From Massilia sp. METH4 (GTDB lineage: Bacteria; Pseudomonadota; Gammaproteobacteria; Burkholderiales; Burkholderiaceae_D): a stretch of 64,000 nucleotides of DNA. Within the stretch, counting starts at the first letter, position 1; the number at the start of each line of letters is the position of its first letter. Shown here piece after piece: positions 34,746 through 43,803 of the stretch. The DNA lies in assembly GCF_037094685.1 (NCBI RefSeq), contig NZ_CP146614.1, positions 186,001-250,000 of the forward strand, read 5' to 3'. Both the position numbers and the translations under genes were made by a program. The notes beneath the pieces were generated by a model. The model ran no database searches. It saw nothing but the letters and a program-made list of their open reading frames with translations, and was not told where the DNA came from.

Positions 34746-35057
34746 TCAGCCCTGGCGATTGTCGTTGCGGGTGTCGTTTTGTCCGGCCTGGTTGCCCTGG
34801 TCGCTGTTGGCGTTCGAGCGCGCGGCGCTCTGGCGGTTGCCGTTCTTGTGGCTCATGGCCCCGGCGCGGCGTGCCTCTTCCGAGGTGAACTCGTGGGCGG
34901 TGCCCTTGGCGTGCGCGGCGCGGCCGCCTTCGGAAGCGATTTCACGCTGCCGCTGGGGGTCCATCGACGCGAAGCCGCGGTTGCGGGTCGTGCTTTGCTT
35001 GTTGCCTTGTCCTTCGCCTTGTCGATTGCCTCGATTGTTACCCTGATTTGAAGCCAT
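34746..35057 (-). CDS. KGG-repeat (con-10-like) stress protein
   Basis: The 103-residue protein is Asn/Gln/Gly-rich. It carries KGG-type repeats: G-F-A-S-M-D-P-Q-R-Q-R-E-I-A-S-E-G-G-R-A (about 31-50) and a second, looser one around F-T-S-E-E-A-R-R-A-G-A-M-S-H-K-N-G. Proteins of this type accumulate in stationary phase, desiccation or acid stress and are disordered in solution. The start at 35057 has AGGAG at 8 nt; an upstream in-frame extension lacks a site. Palindrome B at 35237-35252 lies 180 bp upstream. Confidence 0.88.
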   Translation of the reverse strand: MASNQGNNRGNRQGEGQGNKQSTTRNRGFASMDPQRQREIASEGGRAAHAKGTAHEFTSEEARRAGAMSHKNGNRQSAARSNANSDQGNQAGQNDTRNDNRQG

Positions 35058-35236
35058 GATGGATTCTCCTGAAGTGACGCATTGGGGGAACGTTGACGTG
35101 GGTGCAGTGAGGAAGGCTCCCGTGCCCGAGCGGGATACCGACCAGCGACGATCTTTGTAATAACGTTCGGGCAACAGGAGACTTCATGGTAGTGGAAGCA
35201 CTGAACAGCAAATATAGGACGGCTACATGTCTACCT

Positions 35237-35252
35237 GTAGGAGAATGCCTAC
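35237..35252. promoter_or_regulatory. Palindrome GTAGGA-N4-GCCTAC, candidate operator B
   Basis: GTAGGAGAATGCCTAC differs from site A (25949) at three positions. It overlaps the last base of the pdeM frame and stands upstream of the KGG stress gene. ATAGGAC and CTAC half-sites lie just before it, in the same order as near site C at 43320. Confidence 0.5.
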
Positions 35253-35935
35253 TAAAGACTTATCGAGTGGATATCGTCATCGGCCACGAGAAAAAACCGC
35301 TCGCCCGGCCCCGGTTCGACCGGATGCCCGCCAGTGAACGCGCCGAACGACGGCAGGATCGCGCGCCGCACGCCGACGGCGAAACAGGGCAGCCGCAAGC
35401 TCTCGCGGCGCCCGGCCAGGCGGTACACGGGATGCACATGGCCCGCCAGCACATAGCCGTCACCCACCTGTTCATCGGGCAGGTCAGGGTGGTGGCAAAA
35501 CGCGAACGGGCCGATCCGGTGCGGCTCGTCGACCAGGTCGATCCGCAGCAGGCGCGACGGGTCGCCCGCATGCCGGTCGTGGTTGCCGCGCACCAGCGTC
35601 AGCGCCAGCGTGGGGTGGCGCTCGCGCCATGCCAGCATCGCCTGCAGCGTGGCGCTGGCATGCGCCGCCCGCGCGTGCAGGAAGTCGCCCAGGAACAGGA
35701 TGTGCCCGGTATCGTGGGCCGCCAGCAACGCGTCCAGGCCCGCCAGGTTTTCGCTCGTGGTGCCGCGCGGCACCGGCACGCCGAGCGCGCGAAACGAGGC
35801 GGCCTTGCCGAAGTGAATGTCGGCCACCACCAGCATGCGCGCCCGTGGCCAGTACAGGGCCTTCTGCGGCAGCAGCGCTACCTGCTCCCCGGCCAGTTCG
35901 ATCGCCTTGCCCCCGTTCGCCGCCGCTTCCTTCAT
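35252..35935 (-). CDS. pdeM: Ligase-associated metallophosphoesterase/endonuclease (PdeM-type)
   Basis: The 227-residue protein is a calcineurin-like metallophosphoesterase. Metal ligands are visible: V-A-D-I-H-F-G (Asp39, His41), L-G-D-F-L-H (Asp84), R-G-N-H-D (Asn118, His119) and G-H-V-H-P. Members of this cluster are DNA repair nucleases or phosphodiesterases that accompany an ATP-dependent ligase. It overlaps the helicase gene stop by four bases (ATGA) and is the last gene of the four-gene repair operon. Confidence 0.92.
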   Translation of the reverse strand: MKEAAANGGKAIELAGEQVALLPQKALYWPRARMLVVADIHFGKAASFRALGVPVPRGTTSENLAGLDALLAAHDTGHILFLGDFLHARAAHASATLQAMLAWRERHPTLALTLVRGNHDRHAGDPSRLLRIDLVDEPHRIGPFAFCHHPDLPDEQVGDGYVLAGHVHPVYRLAGRRESLRLPCFAVGVRRAILPSFGAFTGGHPVEPGPGERFFLVADDDIHSISL

Positions 35936-38379
35936 GGCCCGGCCGCCTTCTCCAGTTCGCGCAGCACGCGCACCACGCGGTCCGACAGCTTTTCGGTACT
36001 GAGTTTTTCGCGGAAGCGTTCCACCATCAGTGCGAAGCCGAATGGCGTCGCCCGCTTCGTCTCATGGTAGCTGACGGCGCGGGACTGCAATTGCTCCAGC
36101 GTGGCGCGCAGGCGCTTCAGTTCCAGCTCCTGCTCCAGCACTTCGCGCTGGGCCTGCGTCAGCAGCAGGTTGCCCGCGTCATGCTTGCGGAACACTTCGA
36201 AGAACAGCGATGACGATGCCTGCAATTGCCGGTTGCTTTTCGGCTGCCCCGGGTAACCCTGGAAGATCAGTCCGGCAATGCGGGCGATCTCCCGGAAGCG
36301 CCGCTGCGACAGCTCGGTGGCGTTCAGGCTGGCCAGCACGTCTTCCAGCAAGCCTTCCGTCGTGAACAGGCCCACGTCCCGCCCCGCGCTGGCGGCGAAC
36401 ACGTCCGGCCAAGGAATGTCTTCCGGCGCCAGCAATTCGAAGCCGTAGTCGTTGACGGCGATCGAAAACGTGGCCGGCCGCATGCGCCCCACCCGATAGG
36501 ACAGCAGCGAAGCCAGCCCGATGTGCACCGAACGCCCGGCGAACGGATACATGAACAGGTGATGTCCCTCGCGGCTGTGCACGCTTTCGATGACGGTGCG
36601 CTGCGGCGTCGGCAATGCCGACCAGCGCGCCTGGATTTCCAGCAAGGGCCGCACCGCTTCCATCTCCGGGCCCCGGTAGATGCCTTCCGTGGCCAGCCGC
36701 ATCTGTTCCAGCGCGGCGTGCGCCAGTTCCGACGACATCGGCATCTTGCCGCCCTGCCAGCGCGGCACCGCGCCCTTCGCGCCCGTGGCGCGCTTCACAT
36801 AGGCCGTCATCTCGTGCACGCGGATGAATTCGAGGATGCGCCCGCCGAACAGGAAGTGGTCGCCCTTGTTCAGCCGGGCGATAAACCCTTCCTCGACGGT
36901 GCCGATCCGCCCGCCGCTCTGGAACTTCACCTGGATCATGGCCTCCGAGACGATGGTGCCGATGCCCATCCGGTGCCGCCGCCCAATGGCCGCGTCCGGC
37001 ACGCGGTAGACGCCCTCCTCGTCCGGCAGCACGCGCCGGTATTCCGGATATACGGTCAGGCTCTGCCCGCCACGGGCCACGAAATCGAGCGCCCATTGCC
37101 ATTCCTCCGGCGTCAGGTCGCGGTAGGACCAGGCCGTGCGCACTTCCTCGTACAGCGCCTCGGAACGGAAGCCGCCGCCCAGCGCCACGGTCACCAGGTG
37201 CTGCACGAGCACGTCGAGCGGCTTGTCCGGCACGGGGCGCGATTCGATGTCGCGGTCCTTCACGGCCTGGATGGCGGCCGCCGCTTCCAGCAATTCCAGG
37301 CTTTGCGTGGGCACCAGGGTCACCCGCGACACGCGCCCGGGGGCATGGCCGGAGCGGCCGGCCCGTTGCAACAGGCGGGCGATGCCCTTGGCGCTGCCGA
37401 TCTGCAATACCCGCTCGACGGGCAGGAAGTCGACGCCCAGGTCGAGGCTCGACGTGCACACCACGGCCTTGAGCTGCCCTTTCTTCAAGCCCAGCTCGAC
37501 CCAGTCGCGCACTTCCTTGTCCAGCGAGCCGTGGTGCAGCGCGATCAGGCCGGCCCAGTCGGGCCGCGCATCGAGCATGTTCTGGTACCACAGCTCGGCC
37601 TGCGAGCGGGTGTTGCAGAACACCAGCGTGGTGGCGTGCCGCTCGATTTCGCCGATCACGGGCCCCAGCATCTGGATGCCCAGGTGGCCGGCCCACGGAA
37701 AGCGCGACGGATTCGCCGGAATCAGCGTGTCGACGACGATTTCCTTGCGCAGGCTGCCCTCGACGATCGTGCCGGGCAGTTCGGGCCCCAGCAGCACTTC
37801 CCGGGCCCGTTGCAGGTTTCCCAGCGTGGCGGACAGGCCCCACACGACGAGGCTCGGATTCCAGCGCCGCAGCCGCGCCAGCGCGAGCTGCGCCTGCACG
37901 CCCCGCTTGTTGCCCATCAGTTCGTGCCATTCGTCGACGATCACCATGTCCAGCAGCGAGAACTGTTCCTGCGCGTCGGCCTTCGACAGCATCAGCGACA
38001 GGCTTTCCGGCGTCGTCACCAGCGCGTCGGGCAAGCGTTTCGCCTGCCGCGCCCGGGCGGCCGACGAGGTATCGCCGGTGCGCGCGTCGATGCTCCACCC
38101 CGGCATCAGGTCCGCCGCCGATTCGCCAAGCGCCCGCAACGTGTCGGCGGCGAGCGCCCGCATCGGCGTCAGCCACAGCACCCGCAAGCCCGCCTTCCGG
38201 CGTTGCGGCGCGGCCATGGCCCGCAGCAGCGCGGCGAACCACACGGCATAGGTCTTGCCCGAACCCGTGGTGGCGTGCAGCATGCCCGACTCCCCGGCCA
38301 GCGCGGCATCCCACACCGCGCGCTGGAACGGGAAGACCGTCCAGCCACGCGCGGCGAACCAGTCGTCGACCGCCGTCAT
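35932..38379 (-). CDS. Ligase-associated DEXH-box helicase (Lhr family)
   Basis: The 815-residue protein is an Lhr-type superfamily 2 helicase, a 3'-5' translocase of DNA repair. The start at 38379 overlaps the ligase stop (ATGA). Walker A is A-T-T-G-S-G-K-T at 36-43 and the DEXH box is D-E-W-H at 149-152. S-A-T (motif III) and Q-R-A-G-R-S-G-H (motif VI) follow. The winged-helix and Lhr-core C-terminal domains continue to the end. The length matches Lhr-Core, without the long C-terminal extension of Lhr of other bacteria. Confidence 0.95.
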   Translation of the reverse strand: MTAVDDWFAARGWTVFPFQRAVWDAALAGESGMLHATTGSGKTYAVWFAALLRAMAAPQRRKAGLRVLWLTPMRALAADTLRALGESAADLMPGWSIDARTGDTSSAARARQAKRLPDALVTTPESLSLMLSKADAQEQFSLLDMVIVDEWHELMGNKRGVQAQLALARLRRWNPSLVVWGLSATLGNLQRAREVLLGPELPGTIVEGSLRKEIVVDTLIPANPSRFPWAGHLGIQMLGPVIGEIERHATTLVFCNTRSQAELWYQNMLDARPDWAGLIALHHGSLDKEVRDWVELGLKKGQLKAVVCTSSLDLGVDFLPVERVLQIGSAKGIARLLQRAGRSGHAPGRVSRVTLVPTQSLELLEAAAAIQAVKDRDIESRPVPDKPLDVLVQHLVTVALGGGFRSEALYEEVRTAWSYRDLTPEEWQWALDFVARGGQSLTVYPEYRRVLPDEEGVYRVPDAAIGRRHRMGIGTIVSEAMIQVKFQSGGRIGTVEEGFIARLNKGDHFLFGGRILEFIRVHEMTAYVKRATGAKGAVPRWQGGKMPMSSELAHAALEQMRLATEGIYRGPEMEAVRPLLEIQARWSALPTPQRTVIESVHSREGHHLFMYPFAGRSVHIGLASLLSYRVGRMRPATFSIAVNDYGFELLAPEDIPWPDVFAASAGRDVGLFTTEGLLEDVLASLNATELSQRRFREIARIAGLIFQGYPGQPKSNRQLQASSSLFFEVFRKHDAGNLLLTQAQREVLEQELELKRLRATLEQLQSRAVSYHETKRATPFGFALMVERFREKLSTEKLSDRVVRVLRELEKAAGP

Positions 38380-40010
38380 GCGCCCGATGCCTGCGCCAGC
38401 AAGCCTTGCAGCATGTCGAGCGTGTCCGCCTCCTCCACGGCCTTGTCGTCGCGCCGCCGCAGGATGCGCGGGAAGCGCACGGCGATGCCCGACTTGTGGC
38501 GCGGCGAAGCCTGGATGCCTTCGAAGCCGATCTCGAACACCATCGTCGGCCGCACGTGGCGCACGGGGCCGAAGCGCTCGACCGTGGTGCGGCGCACCGC
38601 ATTGTCCACCTGGGCGATCTCGGCATCCGTGAGGCCGGAATACGCCTTCGCGAACGGTACCAGCTGGCGGCCGCCATTGCCGTCGCTGGCCCACACCGCG
38701 AACGTGTAATCCGTGTACAGCGAGGCGCGGCGGCCATGGCCGGCCTGGGCGTAGATCAGCACCGCATCCACGCTGTAGGGGTCGATCTTCCATTTCCACC
38801 ACGTGCCCACGTCCTTCGTGCGCCCCACGCCATATTGCGCCTCCTTGGCCTTGAGCATCATGCCCTCGACACCGCGCCCGCGCGATTCTTCGCGGATCGT
38901 CGCCAGTTCTTCCCAGCTCTGCGCCTCCACCAGTGGCGACAGGCGCAGTTGCGGCACGTTCATCTCCGCCACCAGCTGCTCGAGCAGGGTGCGGCGTTCG
39001 CACTGGGGCAGCTTGCGCAAATCGACGCCATCGCGCTCAAGCAGGTCGTAGGCCACCAGCACGGCCGGATACTCGGCCAGGAACTTGGGCGACAGCGATT
39101 TGCGGCCGATGCGCTTTTGCAGGTCGGCGAACGGCGCCGGTGAATCGCCGTCCCGCCAGACCAGGATTTCACCGTCGACTACCGTGCCATCAGGGAGGCG
39201 CAGCGCGGCCAGTTCGGGAAAGCGCTCGGTGATCAGGTCTTCGCCGCGCGACCATACCCAGCTGCCGCCCCGGTTGACGATCTGTGCGCGCATGCCGTCG
39301 TACTTCCATTCGACCTGCCAGCGATCGAGCTCGCCCAGCGTGGCCGGATCGGCATTGAGCTGGTGCGCCAGGAAAAATGGGTACGGCTGGCCGCCCCGCT
39401 GCGCATGCTCGTCCGGCGACTCCTGCGCGATCAGTTGCAGGAAACCTTTCGCGGTCGGCCGCACGCTGCCGTCGGTCCAGCCCATCAGGCGCTGGGCGAT
39501 CAGCTTCGCATCGACGGCGGCAATGCCGGACAGGGCGCGCGTCACGAGCAGCTTGGACACCCCCACGCGAAAGCCCCCGCCGATCAGCTTCACGAGCAGG
39601 AAGCGCTCACGGGTTTCCAGCTCGTCCCAGTACTGGAACAGCGCGGCGCGGATGGTTTCCGGCGCGGCGCCCCGCAGCGGCGCGATGCGCTGCTCGATCC
39701 ATTCGGCCAGGCCGATGTCGCTGCGCTGTTTCGGCTCCGGGAGGATGTGGGCGATGGTCTCGGCCAGGTCGCCCACCGCGTTGTAGCACTCGTCGAACAG
39801 CCATTCGTCGAGCATCGCGTATTCGGTCGCGTATTGCCGCAGCAATTTCACGGGAATGGCCTGCCGCGGCTTGCCGCCGGCCAGGAAATACACGGCCCAC
39901 GCGGCGTTCTCGGGCGCGGCATGGCTGAAGTAGCTCTTCAGCGCCTCGAGCTTGCGGTTGGTGGCGGTGGTCTCGTCCAGCTCCGCGTACAGGCGCGCGA
40001 ATTCACGCAT
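38376..40010 (-). CDS. ATP-dependent DNA ligase (repair-cluster type)
   Basis: The 544-residue protein has an N-terminal helical DNA-binding domain (about 1-200), an adenylation domain and an OB-fold domain. The adenylated residue is Lys236 in E-W-K-Y-D-G-M-R. Motif III (V-V-D-G-E-I) and motif V (E-G-M-M-L-K) are intact, as is the R-F-P-R-I-L-R end. It is distinct from the replicative NAD-dependent LigA and from LigD fusions. It overlaps the exonuclease gene by eight bases and the helicase gene by four, so the four gene products are made together. Confidence 0.96.
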   Translation of the reverse strand: MREFARLYAELDETTATNRKLEALKSYFSHAAPENAAWAVYFLAGGKPRQAIPVKLLRQYATEYAMLDEWLFDECYNAVGDLAETIAHILPEPKQRSDIGLAEWIEQRIAPLRGAAPETIRAALFQYWDELETRERFLLVKLIGGGFRVGVSKLLVTRALSGIAAVDAKLIAQRLMGWTDGSVRPTAKGFLQLIAQESPDEHAQRGGQPYPFFLAHQLNADPATLGELDRWQVEWKYDGMRAQIVNRGGSWVWSRGEDLITERFPELAALRLPDGTVVDGEILVWRDGDSPAPFADLQKRIGRKSLSPKFLAEYPAVLVAYDLLERDGVDLRKLPQCERRTLLEQLVAEMNVPQLRLSPLVEAQSWEELATIREESRGRGVEGMMLKAKEAQYGVGRTKDVGTWWKWKIDPYSVDAVLIYAQAGHGRRASLYTDYTFAVWASDGNGGRQLVPFAKAYSGLTDAEIAQVDNAVRRTTVERFGPVRHVRPTMVFEIGFEGIQASPRHKSGIAVRFPRILRRRDDKAVEEADTLDMLQGLLAQASGA

Positions 40011-41166
40011 CGGCGTCCTCCTCCCCGTCGGCCGTGGACCGGTCGGCGGTACCGGCGGCGCGGGCCGCTTCCGCCTTCTCCGGCACGGCCCAGCGCTTGG
40101 CGTCCGGGTGGGGATCGGGCGGGACCACGGGCTGCGCCTTCACGCCATCCGCAGCCGGCCCGGCGGCCGCCGCATCCTCGGCCTCGTCGTCGCCGTATTC
40201 GGTATCGAAGCCCTTGGCGTCGTAGCCGTTCTGGCACAGCCAGCGCACCATGATCGGGATCGAGCCGTGCGTGACCACCACGCGCTCGGCGCCGGTGGCC
40301 TTGATGGCGGACATCAGCCCCGGCCAGTCGGCGTGATCGGACAGCACGAAGCCGCGGTCGACGCCGCGCCGGCGCCGCGCACCGCGCAGCAGCATCCAGC
40401 CGCTGGCGAAGGCGTCGGAAAAGTCGCCGAAACGGCGCACCCAGGGCGAGCCGCCGGCCGAGGGCGGTGCGATGACGATCGCGCGCTTCAGGTCGGCCTT
40501 GTCCACCTCGCTGACCATGCGCGTTTCCGGCAGCGGCACGCCTGCCTCGCGGTACACGCGGTTCAGCGGCTCGACGGCGCCATGGCAGACGATGGGCCCG
40601 ATCGACGGGTCGAGGCCCGAGAGGATGCGCTGCGCCTTGCCGAACGCATAGCACAGCATCAGGCTGGCGCGCCCCTGCTCGGCGTTGCGGCGCCACCAGG
40701 CGTTGATGTCGTCGAAAATCTGCTGTTGCGGTTCCCAGCGGTAGATCGGCAGGCCGAACGTGGATTCGGTGATGAAGGTATGGCAGCGCACCGGTTCGAA
40801 CGGCGCGCAAGTGGCGTCGCCCTCCACCTTGTAGTCGCCGGAAGCGACCCAGACTTCGCCGCCGCATTCCATGCGCACCTGGCTCGAGCCCAGCACGTGG
40901 CCGGCCGGATGCAGCGAGATGCGCACGCCGTTGTGCTCGACCGTCTCGCCGTACTGCAAGCCCTGCACGGCAATGTCGCCAAGGCGCGACTTGAGGATGC
41001 CCACGCCGCCTTCGGCCGCCAGATAGTGGCCGTGGCCCACGCGGGCATGGTCGCCATGGCCATGGGTGATGACGGCACGGTCGACGGGCCGCCAAGGATC
41101 GATATAGAAATCTCCCGGCACGCAGTACAGCCCTTCCCTGCGCACCACGACCATGTCCCCGGCCAT
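40003..41166 (-). CDS. Ligase-associated MBL-fold DNA exonuclease
   Basis: The 387-residue protein is a metallo-beta-lactamase-fold nuclease related to SNM1/beta-CASP enzymes. The metal motif T-H-G-H-G-D-H at 34-40 is intact. V-A-S-G-D-Y and S-D-H-A-D-W-P-G provide further metal-site residues. It is the first gene of the operon. The C-terminal 60 residues are Asp/Glu/Ala/Pro-rich and probably disordered. In characterised relatives it trims DNA 5' ends ahead of ligation. Confidence 0.93.
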   Translation of the reverse strand: MAGDMVVVRREGLYCVPGDFYIDPWRPVDRAVITHGHGDHARVGHGHYLAAEGGVGILKSRLGDIAVQGLQYGETVEHNGVRISLHPAGHVLGSSQVRMECGGEVWVASGDYKVEGDATCAPFEPVRCHTFITESTFGLPIYRWEPQQQIFDDINAWWRRNAEQGRASLMLCYAFGKAQRILSGLDPSIGPIVCHGAVEPLNRVYREAGVPLPETRMVSEVDKADLKRAIVIAPPSAGGSPWVRRFGDFSDAFASGWMLLRGARRRRGVDRGFVLSDHADWPGLMSAIKATGAERVVVTHGSIPIMVRWLCQNGYDAKGFDTEYGDDEAEDAAAAGPAADGVKAQPVVPPDPHPDAKRWAVPEKAEAARAAGTADRSTADGEEDADA

Positions 41167-41522
41167 AAAGTGCTCCTCCTTATAGCCATTCTAGCCAGCG
41201 GAAGGTTGGTGATCTGTCCGCCAGCGCACAGTGTCGCACGGGCAAACTTCTGGGCGGGTCGATTCCGGGTCAAGCCATTTCACCCGCTGCAAAGCAGGGG
41301 TCAGCGAGGTATGCCCGCCTGCGGGCCAGCATCGCTGCGCGGGCAAGGAGCGGTGCTCCTTGAATTCCGGGCTATGCGCCGCCGGGGTGCAGCAGGGGTT
41401 TCGCGGAGCATGCTCCGCGCCTGGGAAACGGTGCAGGCATGCATGCCTGCACTCCTCTCTGGCCCCGGCTCTTCGCTGTCGGGGTTACATCATGCGAAGC
41501 CGGCGTTTCAACCGCAGCGCCC
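41167..41522. other. 356-bp repeat-rich gap upstream of the repair operon
   Basis: No gene is supported. The sequence has several short inverted repeats (GCCCGCCTGCGGGC near 41312, AGGAGCGGTGCTCCT near 41346) and the dispersed repeat at 41386-41510. The repair-operon promoter should lie in 41167-41290, where I see no convincing hexamers. Confidence 0.6.
41386..41510. repeat. Dispersed repeat, copy 2 (pair with 19675-19790)
   Basis: GTGCAGCAGGGGTTTCGCGG, GCTCCGCGCCTGG, then a GTGCAGGCATGCATGCCTGCAC palindrome and TCCTCTCTGGCCCC keep the block order of the copy at 19675. The central palindrome is not conserved in sequence, only in form, which suggests structure-preserving divergence. Confidence 0.7.
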
Positions 41523-43241
41523 TCAAACCGGCTGCACGAACTCCGCCATGAAGGTCTTGGTCGTATTTTCCGGGAACTCGATGGTGATCTGGTCGCCGGC
41601 CACCGCGAGCACGGTGCCGATATCGAACTTCGGCACCTTCACCTGGCTGCCCACGGTAAACGCGGGGGGCTGTGGCGCGACCGGTTCGGGAGGGTCCTCG
41701 AACAGCGGCTCCTCATCCTCGATCGGTTGCACCGCGGGGGGCGATACGCAGTTGTCGCAGCAGCCGCACGACCAGCCGGCGGCCTTGCGCCCTTCCGTCT
41801 CGTCGCCGAAGTAGTCGAGCAGCAGCTTCCAGCGGCAGTAGCCGCTCTGGGCATACGCCACCATCTGCTCCAGCGACTCGTGGTCGCGCTCCTGCTTTTG
41901 CTCGTAGACCGTAGCCAGTTGCGCGAAGTCGGCCGCTTTCGCGTCGCGGTTCGTCAGCAACCAGTCGAGCTTGCGGTTCTGGCGCAGCAGCTTGCCATCC
42001 TTCAGCAACTTCAGGCACACCTTCAGCTGCGCATCGGGGATGTCGGCCACCGCCTCGCAGATCACGGACGACTGGCAAGGTACCCGTGCCGCCGCCGCTT
42101 CATACACCTCGCGCAATTCCTGTGCGGTCGGGTAATGCTTGACGAGGAAGAATTGCTGCAGGCGCTTGTCGTCCTGGAAATACAGCAGCGTGCATTCGGC
42201 CCGTTCGCCGTCGCGCCCCGCCCGGCCCGATTCCTGGTAATACGCTTCCAGGTTGGCCGGCACCTGCAGGTGGATCACGAAGCGGGTATCGCTCTTGTCG
42301 ATGCCCATGCCGAAGGCATTGGTGGCCACCATCACGCGCCGCTCGCCCGCCATGAACAGGTCCTGGTTTTCCTTGCGCTCCTTTGCCGGCAGGCGGCCGT
42401 GGTACAGCGCCACGCTTTCGCCGGCCTGTTCGAGCGCGGCGTGCATTTCCTCGGCCGCCTTGACGGTGGCCGCGTACACGATGCCGACACCGGCCGTTTC
42501 GCGCACGAGGCGCAGCGCCTCGGCCGTTTTCTCGGCGGGATTGGTGACCTGGATGACGCGGTAATGCAGGTTGGGCCGGAACACGCCCGTGTTGATCACG
42601 TTCATGCGCCGCGCACCCAGTTGCTGGGAGATATCCTCGATCACCGCCTCGGTCGCCGTGGCCGTGAGCGCCAGCACGGGGGGCTGGCCGAGGGCCCGCA
42701 ATGCGGCGCCGATCTCCAGGTAGGCCGGACGGAAATCATGGCCCCACTGCGAAATGCAATGCGCTTCGTCCACCACCAGCAGCGAGATGTGGGTTTCCTG
42801 CAGCACCTCGATGAATTCCGGGGTAACCAGGCGCTCGGGTGTGCAGAACACGATGCGGCTGTGGTGGTTGCGGATGCTCTCGAGCGCGTCCAGCTCTTCC
42901 TGGCGCGACAGGCTGCTGTTGAGCTGCGCCGCGCCGATGCCGATTTCCTCCAGCTTTTCCAGCTGGTCCTTCATCAGCGAGATCAGCGGCGATACCACCA
43001 CCGTGGTGCCCTTGAAGATCGAGGCGGGAATCTGGTAACACAGCGACTTGCCGCCGCCGGTAGGCATGATGGCCAGCGTGTCGCGCCCTTCGAGCACGCT
43101 GTCGATCACGTGCTGCTGGCCGGCGCGCAGCGCGTCGACGCCGAAGACGTTGTGGAGCAGGTTGCGAATGCGCCGCGTGAGCGCCGCACCCGCCCGTTGC
43201 GCGCCGCGTTGTTCGCTGGCGCTCAGGTTTCTCGTTACCAT
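41523..43241 (-). CDS. RecQ-family ATP-dependent DNA helicase
   Basis: The 572-residue protein has the RecQ helicase core: Walker A M-P-T-G-G-G-K-S, D-E-A-H box, S-A-T-like T-A-T-A-T-E and Q-E-S-G-R-A-G-R-D-G. The zinc-binding region has C-R-W-K-L-L-L-D-Y-F-G-D with G-C-C-D-N-C. Instead of a C-terminal HRDC domain, an acidic linker leads to a small beta-barrel-like segment (F-T-V-G-S-Q-V-K-V-P-K-F-D-I-G-T-V). The start at 43241 has GGAAGAG upstream. Domain layout differs from classical RecQ, so I leave the symbol blank. Confidence 0.93.
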   Translation of the reverse strand: MVTRNLSASEQRGAQRAGAALTRRIRNLLHNVFGVDALRAGQQHVIDSVLEGRDTLAIMPTGGGKSLCYQIPASIFKGTTVVVSPLISLMKDQLEKLEEIGIGAAQLNSSLSRQEELDALESIRNHHSRIVFCTPERLVTPEFIEVLQETHISLLVVDEAHCISQWGHDFRPAYLEIGAALRALGQPPVLALTATATEAVIEDISQQLGARRMNVINTGVFRPNLHYRVIQVTNPAEKTAEALRLVRETAGVGIVYAATVKAAEEMHAALEQAGESVALYHGRLPAKERKENQDLFMAGERRVMVATNAFGMGIDKSDTRFVIHLQVPANLEAYYQESGRAGRDGERAECTLLYFQDDKRLQQFFLVKHYPTAQELREVYEAAAARVPCQSSVICEAVADIPDAQLKVCLKLLKDGKLLRQNRKLDWLLTNRDAKAADFAQLATVYEQKQERDHESLEQMVAYAQSGYCRWKLLLDYFGDETEGRKAAGWSCGCCDNCVSPPAVQPIEDEEPLFEDPPEPVAPQPPAFTVGSQVKVPKFDIGTVLAVAGDQITIEFPENTTKTFMAEFVQPV

Positions 43242-43319
43242 GTTCTCTTCCAATGAGGTGCGCCGTGGCGTCCGTGGACTGTCGTAAGAACACGATAGTT
43301 CGCTTACTGACCAGCCGCC

Positions 43320-43335
43320 ATAGGACACTGCCTAC
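43320..43335. promoter_or_regulatory. Palindrome ATAGGA-N4-GCCTAC, candidate operator C
   Basis: ATAGGACACTGCCTAC matches site B (35237) at 13 of 16 positions and is followed by TGTAGGAG. It lies about 80 bp upstream of the recQ-type start in the gap to the MAPEG gene. Confidence 0.45.
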
Positions 43336-43375
43336 TCTGCATGTAGGAGGCCTTTCCCGGGAAAATCAGCGCATG

Positions 43376-43774
43376 TCAGGCGGCGCGAAGCAGTGCGAAC
43401 AGCACCATCGCCAGCCCGGCCATCGAGACCAGCCAGACCAGCGAGCGCACGACCGGCACGCCAAACGCGTACAGCGGCACGTAGACCACGCGGGCGCCAA
43501 AATACAGCCAGCAACCCCACCAGGTCAGCGTGCCGGTCACGCCGGCCACGTGGGTGGCGAGCACCGCGCCGATGAACAGCGGCAGGGTTTCGAACAGGTT
43601 CAGCTTGGCGCGCTCCAGTCGCGCGGTGACCTTGCCGGGCGGCGGGGCCGGCTCGTCGCGCGCGCTGGCGTTGTAATCGATCCCTGTCTCGCGGTTGCGC
43701 AGCGAGGCATGCAGCATGATCTGCACGATCGCCAGTACGAGGGTCCAGCCCAGCAAAACCAGTTCGGTGCTCAT
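43376..43774 (-). CDS. MAPEG-family membrane protein
   Basis: The 132-residue protein has four predicted membrane spans. The MAPEG signature region reads A-R-L-E-R-A-K-L-N-L-F-E-T-L-P-L-F-I, a pattern common to glutathione-linked membrane transferases and their bacterial relatives. The ATG at 43774 is preceded by GGAGGAG. Function in this group is mostly unknown. It follows the hybrid kinase gene by 29 bp and may share its transcript. Confidence 0.9.
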   Translation of the reverse strand: MSTELVLLGWTLVLAIVQIMLHASLRNRETGIDYNASARDEPAPPPGKVTARLERAKLNLFETLPLFIGAVLATHVAGVTGTLTWWGCWLYFGARVVYVPLYAFGVPVVRSLVWLVSMAGLAMVLFALLRAA

Positions 43775-43803
43775 GTGCTCCTCCGCGTGAGTGAAAAAAT
43801 CGT

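Noticed and set aside
38380..39003. N-terminal extension of the Lhr-type helicase into the ligase gene
   Set aside because: This is an out-of-frame reading of the ligase gene; the overlapping ATGA junction is the true start.
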